Positions 17,682 through 25,793 of a stretch of DNA of 64,000 nt are shown piece after piece (the first letter of the stretch is position 1; each line of letters starts with the position of its first letter). The notes under the pieces were generated by a model. It worked only from the letters and a program-made list of their open reading frames with translations, searched no databases and had not been told where the DNA came from. Source of the DNA: Nocardia sp. NBC_00416 (GTDB lineage: Bacteria; Actinomycetota; Actinomycetes; Mycobacteriales; Mycobacteriaceae); NCBI RefSeq assembly GCF_036032445.1, contig NZ_CP107932.1, forward strand, positions 3,908,501 to 3,972,500. The letters run 5' to 3'. Both the position numbers and the translations under genes were made by a program.

Positions 17682-17693
17682 GCCTCGGGCTCA
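17679..17693. terminator. Compact hairpin holding both stop codons
   Basis: TGAGCC-TCG-GGCTCA. The plus-strand TGA of the diguanylate cyclase gene and the minus-strand TGA of the DUF6319-like gene are the two ends of the stem. It may act as a minimal bidirectional terminator. Confidence 0.45.
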
Positions 17694-18446
17694 GTCCGAC
17701 AGTTCCTCGAGCAGTTTGCGCGCCTGCTCCAATTCGGCCTGCAACTGCTGGACTTTGGCCTCCTGTGCGCCGCGGACCGATTCCAGCAGGCCGTCCACCA
17801 CCTCCGACACCTCGGGGTTCAGCAGCTTGGCCGCCTGCGCCACGGCCGTCCCGGCAACCGGTACCGCACGGGTGGTCCGCTTCTTGCCGGAGACCACGTC
17901 GACGGTCCACTCGCCCTCCGCGGTGCCGTTGATGGTGACCGTTACTTCCGGCGCCTTGGACTTGCGCGCGGCCGGCGCCTTCGCCGCCTTGGCGGCCGGG
18001 GTACGCGACGCCGCGGCCGGCTTCGCCTCCGGGGCGGCGGTCCTCGCCGCGGCGGGCGCGGGCGATTCGGACGCCGGTTTCCGTTCCGCGGCCGGGGAAG
18101 CGGAGGTGGACGGGGACGCGGCGGGAGTCACGGGCGTTTCCTTCTTGTCGGGTACGGGCTTGGGCGCGGGCGGCTGCGCGGCGCGCTGCGGTTTGATGAC
18201 GGTGACCTCGGTGGGACCGAAGGACAGCACGTCTTTGGACCCGGTGGGACGGATCTGCAGGAAATCACCGTCCGCGGGGTCACCGAGCGAGACCACTTTC
18301 CCCGATCGTCCTTCGGTGACGCCCACCGCCGCGGCGGTGAACCAGACCATCGGCGGGCGCCCCGCCTCGATCTCCGCGGCGATCTGCTCGAGGTCATTGT
18401 CGGACAGAGGTTTCGGCTTCGCGTTCGCTGGTGTTCGCGACGGCAT
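17691..18446 (-). CDS. DUF6319-like protein with Ala/Pro linker and C-terminal coiled coil
   Basis: 251-residue cytoplasmic protein with three parts. Residues 12-85 form a compact domain (LSDNDLEQIAAEIEAGRPPMVWFTAAAVG, VVSLGDP..GDFLQIRPTGSKDVLSFGPTEVTV) that I associate with DUF6319. Residues 90-165 are a low-complexity Ala/Pro/Lys/Ser linker resembling those of nucleoid-associated proteins. Residues 165-251 form a second small beta unit (EVTVTINGTAEGEWTVDVVSGKKRTTRAVPV) and a coiled coil (GAQEAKVQQLQAELEQARKLLEEL). The ATG at 18446 is the first plausible start. The function is unknown; a basic linker plus coiled coil suggests an oligomeric DNA- or ribosome-associated protein, but that is inference. 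It is divergent from the SnoaL-like gene. Confidence 0.75.
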   Translation of the reverse strand: MPSRTPANAKPKPLSDNDLEQIAAEIEAGRPPMVWFTAAAVGVTEGRSGKVVSLGDPADGDFLQIRPTGSKDVLSFGPTEVTVIKPQRAAQPPAPKPVPDKKETPVTPAASPSTSASPAAERKPASESPAPAAARTAAPEAKPAAASRTPAAKAAKAPAARKSKAPEVTVTINGTAEGEWTVDVVSGKKRTTRAVPVAGTAVAQAAKLLNPEVSEVVDGLLESVRGAQEAKVQQLQAELEQARKLLEELSD

Positions 18447-18556
18447 GGGGCACTCCGGGCAATCTCGCTTGTTCGTCGAATAGCTGCGTGCACAGATGAT
18501 GCCGCACGACACCGACATTTTCACAAGCAGGCAGGCGGAAGCCTCCTTGCGATCTG

Positions 18557-18570
18557 TAGAACGTGTTCTA
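18557..18570 (+). promoter_or_regulatory. KstR-type operator
   Basis: TAGAACGTGTTCTA is a perfect 14-bp palindrome and matches the published mycobacterial KstR consensus TNNAACNNGTTNNA at every fixed base. It lies 36 bases before the GTG of the SnoaL-like gene, where a repressor would block the promoter. KstR controls the upper cholesterol-catabolism regulon. Confidence 0.75.
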
Positions 18571-18605
18571 CTATGGGCCCGAAATCCGCTCACCGAGGAG
18601 TCGCC

Positions 18606-19418
18606 GTGCCGCTGGATCCGACCGCCACGCAGTTGCGCGAGGCCGTGCTCGCATCGCCCCGGGCCGTGGCCGCACACGACCGTAATGCCTGGGTGGGACT
18701 CTTCGCCGGCAGCGCGGTGGTCAACGATCCGGTCGGCTCGGCCCCGCACACCGGCCCCGACGCGATTGCACGGTTCTACGAGACCTTCATCGCCCCGAAC
18801 GACATCGTCTTCGATGTGGCACACGATTTCGCCGAACCCGCCACGGTGTTACGCGACCTCACCATCACCATCACGATGTCGACGGGCGCCCGGGTGCGGG
18901 TGCCGATGCATCTGCGCTACGAGGTGGTCGAGGAGGAGGGCGCGCTGCGAATCGGATATCTGGCGGCTTACTGGGAGCTCCTCCCGATGGTCGCGCAGCT
19001 CATGGGGACGGGGCTCGCGGGTCTGCGGGCCGGCGTCCGGCTCGGCGGCCTGCTGCTGCGCAACCAGGGCGTATCGGGCCTGACCGGGATGGCCCGGGCG
19101 TGCACCGGAATCGGCGGCGCCGGTAAGCGGATCGCGAACCGATTGTGCGTCGCGGCGGCCACGGGCGATACCGCGACGGTGACCGAACTGACCGGTCACC
19201 GGGATACTGTGCGGCTGTGGTCGGGCGCGGCCGTCACGCCCGCGGAATTGACCGTGCGTGCCCGCGGCCTGCGGCAGGGCAAAACGCTGGCGGCCGGGCG
19301 CTCGGTGACGGTGAGCGCCGACCTCCCGGAAGGACCGGCACTGCTGATCCTCGACTTCCACCCGACTCGGAACCGCATCGAAACGCTGCGGGTGCACACC
19401 GGCATCGTCGCGAGCTGA
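18606..19418 (+). CDS. SnoaL/NTF2-like (ketosteroid-isomerase-fold) protein
   Basis: 270-residue protein whose first ~125 residues have the NTF2/SnoaL fold pattern (REAVLASPRAVAAHDRNAWVGLFAGSAVVNDPVGSAPHTGPDAIARFYETFI), as in ketosteroid isomerases and polyketide cyclases. A Gly/Leu-rich amphipathic segment follows (TGLAGLRAGVRLGGLLLRNQGVSG), then a second small domain of unknown type ending IETLRVHTGIVAS. I chose the GTG at 18606 because GAGGAG ends six bases upstream and the operator would lie inside the gene's leader; an ATG at 18573 would start two bases past the operator. The operator suggests a link to sterol metabolism. Catalytic activity is unproven; it could be a binding protein. Confidence 0.78.
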   Translation: MPLDPTATQLREAVLASPRAVAAHDRNAWVGLFAGSAVVNDPVGSAPHTGPDAIARFYETFIAPNDIVFDVAHDFAEPATVLRDLTITITMSTGARVRVPMHLRYEVVEEEGALRIGYLAAYWELLPMVAQLMGTGLAGLRAGVRLGGLLLRNQGVSGLTGMARACTGIGGAGKRIANRLCVAAATGDTATVTELTGHRDTVRLWSGAAVTPAELTVRARGLRQGKTLAAGRSVTVSADLPEGPALLILDFHPTRNRIETLRVHTGIVAS

Positions 19419-19543
19419 CCCGTCGGGCCGATCCGGCGGTATCACCCGTTCGCGACCTGGTGTCGCGGCAGATCTCGCCCACCGCGCATGCCATCCCACC
19501 GCCTCTCGCCGGGGCACGCTCGAGTACCGTCCCGCCGTGCCCT

Positions 19544-19572
19544 ATTTACTGAGACTCGGAGTCCCGGTAAAT
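19544..19572 (+). promoter_or_regulatory. Imperfect palindrome upstream of the diiron oxygenase gene
   Basis: ATTTACTGAGACT-CGG-AGTCCCGGTAAAT: 13-base arms matching at 11 positions, ending 43 bases before the AurF-like start. Size and symmetry fit a TetR-family operator; the TetR gene just downstream of the oxygenase is the obvious candidate binder (inference). Confidence 0.6.
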
Positions 19573-19615
19573 TCGACCGTAGAGAGATATACGCCGAACG
19601 CACGAGGAGGCATCG

Positions 19616-20617
19616 ATGACGCCGTCGACTCTGCCGCGGGCTCCCAAGCTGGACGCCCGGTACCGCGAAATGCTGGAAACGCTGTCCGAGGGGTCGGTAC
19701 ACCGCCGCTTCGACCCGTACCTCGATATCGATTGGGATGCTCCCGAACTCGCCCTCGACCGCAACGATCCACGGTGGATCCTGTCCCCCGACTACGACCC
19801 GCTCGGCGCCACCCGCTGGTATCGCGAGCTGCCGGTCGAGAAGCAGATCGAGATCGGGCGCTGGCGGATCGCCAACGCGATCAAAGTGGGCGCGGCCTTC
19901 GAAACGGTGCTGATCCGCGGGATGATGCAGTACATCGCGAAACTACCCAACGGTTCACCGGAATTCCGCTACTGCATGCACGAGATGACCGAAGAGTGCA
20001 ACCACATCCAGATGTTCCAGGAGCTGGTGAACCGGATCGGCGACGATGTCCCCGGCATGCGGCCCATCTTCCGTGCACTCTCACCCTTCATAGGTGTGGC
20101 CGGCGGGTACGCCCACGTCGTCCTGTTCCTGGGAATCCTCGGCGGTGAGGAACCGATCGACCATTATCAGAAGGCGATGATCCGCAACGGCGCGAACCTG
20201 CCGCCGCTGGTGGTGCGAACCATGGAGATCCATATCGCCGAGGAGGCGCGGCACATCTCGTTCGCGGGCGAATTCCTGCGTGCCCACATCGCCAAGCTCG
20301 GCCCGGTCCCGACCGCGCTGTGCGGGGTCTCGTTCCCACTGGCACTGCGCTGGCTCGCCGGGGAGATCATGGCGCCGCCGCCGGAATTCGCGCGACGTTT
20401 CGATATCCCGCGCGCGGTCGTCAAGGAGGCGTTCTGGCGCAGTCCGCACGCCCAGCGGATCCTGTCCGGCTACTTCGGCGATATGCGCACCCTCGCCGAT
20501 GAGCTCGGCCTGATGAACCCGGTCACCACCCGGCTGTGGAAGGCGCTCGGGATCGCCGGCGACCGCTCGCGCTACCGCAGCGAACCGGAACGCCGGGTGC
20601 GGGCCTCGGTGGCCTGA
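19616..20617 (+). CDS. AurF-like diiron oxygenase
   Basis: 333-residue protein of the AurF (p-aminobenzoate N-oxygenase) superfamily of ferritin-like diiron enzymes. Iron-ligand motifs are visible: an early Glu in AFETVLIRGMMQY (about 100), EMTEECNH (about 123-130) and HIAEEARH (about 206-213), i.e. two E..H helices. It has no signal peptide. The ATG follows AGGAGG closely (19604-19609). Mycobacterial relatives are described only as diiron oxygenases; the substrate is unknown. It may share the KstR-controlled upstream region with the SnoaL-like gene, but a separate palindrome and a 197-base gap suggest its own promoter. It converges with a TetR gene across a hairpin. Confidence 0.83.
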   Translation: MTPSTLPRAPKLDARYREMLETLSEGSVHRRFDPYLDIDWDAPELALDRNDPRWILSPDYDPLGATRWYRELPVEKQIEIGRWRIANAIKVGAAFETVLIRGMMQYIAKLPNGSPEFRYCMHEMTEECNHIQMFQELVNRIGDDVPGMRPIFRALSPFIGVAGGYAHVVLFLGILGGEEPIDHYQKAMIRNGANLPPLVVRTMEIHIAEEARHISFAGEFLRAHIAKLGPVPTALCGVSFPLALRWLAGEIMAPPPEFARRFDIPRAVVKEAFWRSPHAQRILSGYFGDMRTLADELGLMNPVTTRLWKALGIAGDRSRYRSEPERRVRASVA

Positions 20618-20627
20618 CCCGGTACGG

Positions 20628-20655
20628 CCGGGCCGACCGACGACGTTCGGCCCGG
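20628..20655. terminator. Bidirectional hairpin between the diiron oxygenase and tetR genes
   Basis: Perfect 9-bp stem CCGGGCCGA (20628-20636) with TCGGCCCGG (20647-20655) in the 55-base gap between converging genes. Confidence 0.6.
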
Positions 20656-20672
20656 TTGGGACGGCGACGGGC

Positions 20673-21404
20673 TCATATCCCGCCTTCGCGCAACCCGGCG
20701 ACGACCTCCGCGAGTTCCCGGTCGGGGTCCACCGAGGCGCCGACCGTGCGGGCCGTACCGTCGAGGACGTACCACGCGTAGTCGGCCAGGTCCGCGACCA
20801 CCTCCGCCCGCGTCCGGTTCGTCCCCGGATCGGCGACCCATGCCGCGAGGACGCCTTCGACCATCGTCACGACGGCGAACGGCACCGGCTCCAACGCCGC
20901 CGCGTCCACGCCCACGATCCGGGCGATCGCCTCGATCAGTTCACGTGACCGTTCCGAAATCCGGATCTTCAGACTGGAGATCGCGTCGACGGAATCGGGG
21001 CCGCCGGCGGGCGGCCCGTTGCGCGCGAACGCGGTGAGATTCGGGTGGTCACCCATCCAGTCCGCGACCGCACGAACGGTCCGCGTGATGATCTCGCGGA
21101 CCGATCCCGAGGACACGTCCAACTGCGCGTCCAGCACCGACCCCAGATCATCGATCAGATACGACCGGATCCGCCGGTCCAGGTCTTCCCGGCCGCTGAA
21201 CTGCCGATAGACCACCGATTTGGCCACCCCCGCCCGCTTCGCGATCTCCAGCACGGGTACATCCGCACCCAGCGGCTTCTCCTCCAGGAGTTCGACCGCG
21301 GCGCGCAGGATCCGCAACTGCCGCTCGGTATTGTGCGGCTCCCAGCGCGCCTCGTAGCCATTGACAGCCCCCGGAATCCGCGACCGCGACGACGCCACCG
21401 ACAT
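20673..21404 (-). CDS. TetR-family transcriptional regulator
   Basis: 243-residue regulator with an N-terminal TetR helix-turn-helix (RILRAAVELLEEK...VLEIAKRAGVAKSVVYRQFSGREDL, about residues 30-76) and an all-helical ligand-binding domain whose sequence (ADWMGDHPNLTAFARNG, ELIEAIARIVGVDAAALEPVPFAVVTMVEGVLAAWV) is typical of actinobacterial regulators. The ATG at 21404 has TAGACT seven bases upstream, so the transcript is probably leaderless; a GTG at 21425 is possible but lies beyond that box. It converges with the AurF-like gene, whose palindromic upstream site it may bind. No palindrome of that type is seen at its own promoter, so autoregulation is not evident. Confidence 0.9.
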   Translation of the reverse strand: MSVASSRSRIPGAVNGYEARWEPHNTERQLRILRAAVELLEEKPLGADVPVLEIAKRAGVAKSVVYRQFSGREDLDRRIRSYLIDDLGSVLDAQLDVSSGSVREIITRTVRAVADWMGDHPNLTAFARNGPPAGGPDSVDAISSLKIRISERSRELIEAIARIVGVDAAALEPVPFAVVTMVEGVLAAWVADPGTNRTRAEVVADLADYAWYVLDGTARTVGASVDPDRELAEVVAGLREGGI

Positions 21405-21921
21405 GCCCGGCAGTCTACTCAGCACAGCCGTGTCCGGCGGCCGGTCGCCGGAGACCGGGGCCGAGCAGCGATTTCTTCACGGAGATTTCATATGCCGGAA
21501 CGTTCTGCACGATCAAATGAAAGTACATTTACACAGGCATTAATTCGGGATTGCGCACGCACATTACGCAATACATTCGCCATATTTTACAAACCGGTCG
21601 TTATGTCGATGCTGGGCGAGCGGACGCTTGGGGGAACATCCAAACCCGTTCTTGCACAGACACTTCCAGAATACCTGCGACCAGGGGTTTGTGCTCCGTA
21701 CAAATCGCCGGAATCTGTGTCGCGACGAATATGTGGGCAGCTTGATCGAAAAACGCTAGAATTGCGGCACATTGGTACCGGGCGGGTCCGGCGATCTGCT
21801 GTCACTACGTTGCTCGGTCGCGGGAATTCCTTGCGACACCGGTTACGGGGGCGGCGCAATCGGAGCAGCGTACGAATACACGCGGTGATCCGCCGGCGCA
21901 CCACGCGTACAGGAGGCAAGG
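21405..21921. other. Relatively AT-rich intergenic region
   Basis: 517-bp spacer whose centre (about 21470-21730) is markedly richer in A and T than its surroundings, with runs such as ATTTTACAAA and CATTTACACAGG. Open frames crossing it have poor codon bias. It contains the -10 box of tetR at its left edge (TAGACT, 21412-21417, minus strand). Such segments in this clade are often bound by Lsr2-type silencers or mark old insertions; I see no transposase or terminal repeat. Confidence 0.5.
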
Positions 21922-22104
21922 ATGCCCGACAACACCGGCCCCGAGGAGAACGACGTGGAACACACCGCCGAGCACGCACCCGTGATCTGGCCGGAGCCCA
22001 GCCGGCTGGATTCCTGGTGGCGTGACATCATGACCGACCCGGCCGCGGCGCAGGCGGCCGGGGAACCCGAACCGGTTCCACCGAGCCTCACCCGCAACGG
22101 CTGA
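21922..22104 (+). CDS. Small acidic hypothetical protein (60 aa)
   Basis: Short acidic frame with a strong ribosome binding site (AGGAGG at 21911-21916, 5 bases before ATG). It reads MPDNTGPEENDVEHTAEH, then WPEPSRLDSWWRDIM and a Pro/Glu-rich tail. There are no membrane segments or cysteines. The paired tryptophans and amphipathic centre suggest a small protein-interaction segment. I recognise no family. The strong site and biased codon use argue that it is real; it stands alone in a large intergenic region. Confidence 0.6.
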   Translation: MPDNTGPEENDVEHTAEHAPVIWPEPSRLDSWWRDIMTDPAAAQAAGEPEPVPPSLTRNG

Positions 22105-22590
22105 CCGCCGAGAAAGGCCATCGGCCGAACCCCGCGCCGCAGGCCCGCAACGGTCGTCGCGAGTTCGGTGTCGAAACCGAATCGATACCGGGCACCAATT
22201 CGTTCACCATATTCACCGGCCACCCGAACAGCAGTGCGTGCTCGACAACCGTGCGCACCACACCGATCATCACCACGCCGACGCTGCGCCCGCGAGACAC
22301 TCGCGGACAGCGGCCGCACCCGGATCGGCGGGCACCCGACAGGTGACGATAGCGAAGCCCGCATGGCGGCTTCACCGCGCGCGATCACCGCTACGAACAT
22401 GTCCGCGGTAAACCCCGGACGCCTTCCGTGCTCGGGCGCGAGCCGATCCGGAGCACTCGGTCGTCGCAGGGGTGGACCTCGAGCTCATATAGTGATGCGC
22501 CTTTTCGTCGAGTACCCATATCGGCCCGGCGACAACCATCACGGTCACGACCACGGCCGCGGTCCGCAAGTGGTGGGCGCTGTACCGAGC
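22105..22590. other. Intergenic region downstream of the ligase gene (486 bp)
   Basis: I find no convincing gene here. Frames on both strands are short or of non-coding composition. A minus-strand frame at 22372-22569 has a hydrophobic start but only a TTG codon and no ribosome binding site, so it is not annotated. Confidence 0.45.
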
Positions 22591-24582
22591 TCAGATGAGC
22601 TCGGCGTCGATCAGTAGGTTCCAGATCTCGCCCTGGTCGACGACCTCGACGCCGAGCTTTTCCGCCTTGGCCAGCTTGCTGTCGCCCACTCCCGCACCCG
22701 TGATGAGCATGTCGGCGTTCGCCGACACCGAGGACGCTGCCGTCGCGCCCGCTTTCTCGCACAGGCGCTGGAACGTCGGGCGGGCGACCTTCTCACCGGA
22801 ACGCGGGTCGCTGATAGCACCGGTGATCACGACCGTCTTGCCTTCCAGTGGGGCACCGGCCGCGACGACCGGCGGCAGGTCTTCGGCGCGCACGTCCAGG
22901 CAGACGCCCGCGGCGCGCAACCGCTCCAGTTCCGGACGCAGGCGAGTGAGGTGCTCGACCAGCGAGGCGGCGACCTTCGGCCCGATATCCTCCACCGCCA
23001 CCAGTCGTTCCGCGCCGGCGTCGGCGACTTCCTCCAGGGAACGGAACCCCGCCCGTGCCAGGCGAGCGGCGGTGCCCTCGGAGGCCATCGGGATCGCCAG
23101 GCCGATCAGCGCGCGGCGCAGGCCGACCCGGCGGCCGGCATCGATGGAGTCGATCATGCGCGCGGCCGATACCTCGCCGATCCGATCGAACTCGAGCAGG
23201 CGTTCGGTGGTCAGCGTGTAGAAGTCGGAAGGGCGCTCCAGGACGCCCGCCTCGGCCAGGCGTTCGATCCATACCTGCCCGATGGCGTCGATATCGGCCG
23301 CCGCACGCGATGCCCAGTGGATCAGCCTGCGCACCGTCTGCGCCGGGCACGAGACGTTGGTGCAGAACAGTTCCCGGCTGTTGCCCTGCTCGGTCACCGG
23401 CTGCGCGCACGAGGGGCAGGCGGTGGGCGACACGATCTCACGTTCCTCGCCGGTACGCCGGGATGCGTCGAGTACACCTGCCACGAACGGGATCACATCG
23501 CCCGCCCGGCGCACCAGCACCGTATCGCCGACCTTGATATCGCGAGCTCGGATCACCTGCTGGTTGGCCAGCGTGGCCTTCGTGACCGTGGTACCGCCGA
23601 CGAACACCGGTTCCAGCCAGGCGACCGGGACGATCTTGCCGGTCTTGCCGACGTCCCAGACCACATCGTTGAGCAACGTGGTCTTCTCCTCGGCCGCGAA
23701 CTTGAACGCCAGCGCGCCACGCGGGCTGTTGGACCGAGTGCCGGCGGCGGCGTAGGCGTCACGGTCGGCCAGCCGCAGCACCGCGCCGTCGATATCGTAA
23801 TCCAGGTCGTTGCGGCCCTGCTCGATCGCGGTGATCGCCGCCTGCGCCTGTTCCGCGGCGGCGCAGACCTGCATCCGGGCACCCGCGACCCCCAGCGCCC
23901 GCAGCCCCTCTCCCAGGTCGACCGCGGCACCGCCGGCAGAGGTGTCCAGGTCGAAGCCGAAGAACTGCAGCCGACGCTCGGCAACAGTGGCCGGGTCCTT
24001 CGCCCGCAGCGTGCCCGCCGCGGCGTTGCGCGGATTGATGAGCGGCTTGTCCGGGTGAGCGGTGTTGTAGGCGAGGAAGGTCGAACGCAGCATCACCGCC
24101 TCGCCGCGCACCTCCACCCGCCCGGGAGCGTCGATCCGCTCGGGAACACCGTCGACCAACGCGCGGACCAGCGGGGTCACCTCGTCGCCGGTGGTGCCGT
24201 CACCGCGCGTCACCGCACGCACCAGCCGACCGTCCTCGAAGACCAGAGCGAGCGATAAGCCGTCGAGCTTCGGCATCACCACCACCGACCGGCCGGGGAA
24301 ACGGTCGAAGAAGGACACGACCTGTTCCGGGGTGGTCGCTTTCTCGAGCGACAACATCGGGCGCGAATGCCGGATCGGGGCGTGCAGCACTGTCGGCGCG
24401 CCGACCTGCTCCAACGGATTCGGGTCCGGTGCGAGGTCGGGGTTCGCCTCGATCAGACCCCGTAGCTCGTCTTCGAGTCCGTCGTACTCGGCGTCGGCGA
24501 CCAGCGGCGAGCCCTGGTAATAGGCGTCGCGCAGCACCATGATGCGGTCCGCGAGCTCTTGGATGTGTTCCCCAGTTTCCAC
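22591..24582 (-). CDS. ligA: NAD+-dependent DNA ligase (LigA family, divergent copy)
   Basis: 663-residue NAD-dependent ligase that seals nicks in duplex DNA. Domains in order: Ia NAD-binding domain with D.EYD (VADAEYDGLEDEL), the adenylation domain with the lysine motif PKLDGLS (K about 104) and GDGTTGDEVT, the OB fold, a four-cysteine zinc finger (CPSC...CTNVSCPAQ, about 391-415), helix-hairpin-helix repeats, and a C-terminal BRCT domain (GKTVVITGAISD, about 583-661). All catalytic parts are present. KLDG replaces the more usual KIDG, and no gatCAB genes adjoin, so I suspect a second, accessory LigA. I chose GTG 24582; the earlier ATG at 24639 adds non-homologous residues. Confidence 0.88.
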   Translation of the reverse strand: METGEHIQELADRIMVLRDAYYQGSPLVADAEYDGLEDELRGLIEANPDLAPDPNPLEQVGAPTVLHAPIRHSRPMLSLEKATTPEQVVSFFDRFPGRSVVVMPKLDGLSLALVFEDGRLVRAVTRGDGTTGDEVTPLVRALVDGVPERIDAPGRVEVRGEAVMLRSTFLAYNTAHPDKPLINPRNAAAGTLRAKDPATVAERRLQFFGFDLDTSAGGAAVDLGEGLRALGVAGARMQVCAAAEQAQAAITAIEQGRNDLDYDIDGAVLRLADRDAYAAAGTRSNSPRGALAFKFAAEEKTTLLNDVVWDVGKTGKIVPVAWLEPVFVGGTTVTKATLANQQVIRARDIKVGDTVLVRRAGDVIPFVAGVLDASRRTGEEREIVSPTACPSCAQPVTEQGNSRELFCTNVSCPAQTVRRLIHWASRAAADIDAIGQVWIERLAEAGVLERPSDFYTLTTERLLEFDRIGEVSAARMIDSIDAGRRVGLRRALIGLAIPMASEGTAARLARAGFRSLEEVADAGAERLVAVEDIGPKVAASLVEHLTRLRPELERLRAAGVCLDVRAEDLPPVVAAGAPLEGKTVVITGAISDPRSGEKVARPTFQRLCEKAGATAASSVSANADMLITGAGVGDSKLAKAEKLGVEVVDQGEIWNLLIDAELI

Positions 24583-24590
24583 AGCATCAG

Positions 24591-24596
24591 ACGCTA
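24591..24596 (-). promoter_or_regulatory. Possible -10 element for the ligase gene
   Basis: TAGCGT on the minus strand, 8 bases before the GTG start and without a Shine-Dalgarno sequence; weaker than the other leaderless examples in this window. Confidence 0.35.
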
Positions 24597-24698
24597 CCGA
24601 GAACCACCGACAACAGGCGAGAACGCTCGGACCGGACACGCCCGTCCCGGTGACGGAACACCATATCTGTCACTCGTGGTCGGCGGCCGTGCCACAGA

Positions 24699-25139
24699 CT
24701 AGGCGCCCTCGGTCACGGGAGTCAGCCGGACCAGCGGGATCTCGCGAGTAGTGCGTTTCTGATAGTCACCGTAGACCGGGTAGTCGGCGGTGATCCGGGA
24801 CCACAGCGGCGCCCGCTGTTCAGCGGACAGGATATGAGCGGTCATCGCCCGGCGTGGGCCGTTGCGGAACGAGACCTCGACGGTCGGGGTGCCGCGGAGG
24901 TTGTGGTACCAGGCCGGATGGGTCGGGTCACCGCCGCGGGAAGCCACGATGATGTAGTCGTCACCGTCCACGATCGGCGCGGTCAGCATCACCGATCGCG
25001 GCTGTCCGGTCTTGCGGCCGATGGTGGTGAGTTCCAGGGCCGGCATTCCGTAGAACTCGGTTCCCCAGCGGCCGAAGCTGATCCGTAGCAGGGCGCGATG
25101 TACGGCGTTGGCGGCCTTCAGGGTGAAATCAGATGGCAC
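24699..25139 (-). CDS. Deazaflavin (F420)-dependent nitroreductase-family protein
   Basis: 146-residue protein of the Ddn/FDOR-A split-barrel family, which binds the deazaflavin cofactor F420 and reduces quinones or other acceptors. Diagnostic segments: LELTTIGRKTGQPRSVMLTAP, DDYIIVASRGGDPTHPAWYHNL, GTPTVEVSFR and the C-terminal YPVYGDYQKRTTREIPLVRL. The start GTG at 25139 (VPSDFTLKAAN) is backed by GGAGG about nine bases upstream; the frame is open further but reads as non-coding. It is upstream of the ligase gene on the same strand, 116 bases away, so weak co-transcription is possible though the functions are unrelated. Confidence 0.87.
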   Translation of the reverse strand: MPSDFTLKAANAVHRALLRISFGRWGTEFYGMPALELTTIGRKTGQPRSVMLTAPIVDGDDYIIVASRGGDPTHPAWYHNLRGTPTVEVSFRNGPRRAMTAHILSAEQRAPLWSRITADYPVYGDYQKRTTREIPLVRLTPVTEGA

Positions 25140-25747
25140 GGCAGCTGGTCCTCCGGTTCGCGGCAGTCGGTCCAGCAAACCAGTTCGGATCACCGTTCGG
25201 CAACGCGCCACGCATCCTGCGATGTCACGGTGCCGCGACAGTGCCGAAGTCCGGGCGCCCGTCCTGTTCCAGCGCCTCGCCGACCCGAATCCCCTCGGCC
25301 CGTGGCGTGTTCCCGGCCGGCAGGACGTCGGCGAAAGAATTCCACCCATGTAATTCACGAGATGTATTCGGGCGATCCCGGATTCGCGCATTCGAAAATA
25401 TGCCTCGACCTCTGTATTCGAAATACATTCGGGCGTCCGCAGCTTCGATCACCCCTTTTCCCTATGCATTAGCCGAATGATTGCCCCACCACCGAGATCG
25501 ACACCGATTCGCTCGCCCAACCCGCTCGCCGGGCCGGCCACCGCGCCTACCGGCCCGCGGTATCGCATACCCGACGGGCCGGAACATCGAGCGGCAGCCG
25601 TGCGACGGGCGACGGCAGCGCAGAGCTCGGAGAGACACACCGGATACCGCAGGCAACCGCACCCGCAACCGCGGTCAAAGGCCGAGACATAGGACGAGGG
25701 GCCACGACAAGGAGCCAATGTCACCCGATGAGGGAGTTGCCGCAGTA
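25140..25747. other. Intergenic region with AT-rich core and palindrome
   Basis: About 600 bp without a convincing gene. The stretch 25330-25440 is relatively AT-rich and contains the 15-bp palindrome TGTATT-CGA-AATACA (25413-25427) and related half-sites (GTATTCGGGCG, CATTCGGGCG), which look like a protein-binding cluster. The rest is GC-rich without structure that I can interpret. Confidence 0.45.
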
Positions 25748-25786
25748 GGAAAAAGAAATGGTCCCGGAGATCATCTCCGGGACCAT
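25748..25786 (-). terminator. Intrinsic terminator of the first initiator tRNA gene
   Basis: On the minus strand a perfect 13-bp stem (ATGGTCCCGGAGA with its complement, at 25758-25786) is followed by TTTCTTTTTCC, a good U-rich tail. Confidence 0.85.
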
Positions 25787-25793
25787 TCGGTAG

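Noticed and set aside
21492..22025. Plus-strand frame starting MPERSARSNES after a GGAG
   Set aside because: Codon bias is poor, the sequence becomes Arg-rich noise, and it overlaps the better-supported small gene at 21922 in another frame.
22372..22569. Minus-strand frame with hydrophobic start just downstream of the ligase gene
   Set aside because: It begins with TTG, has no ribosome binding site, and its second half is low-complexity Arg/Ser; I could not support it as a gene.
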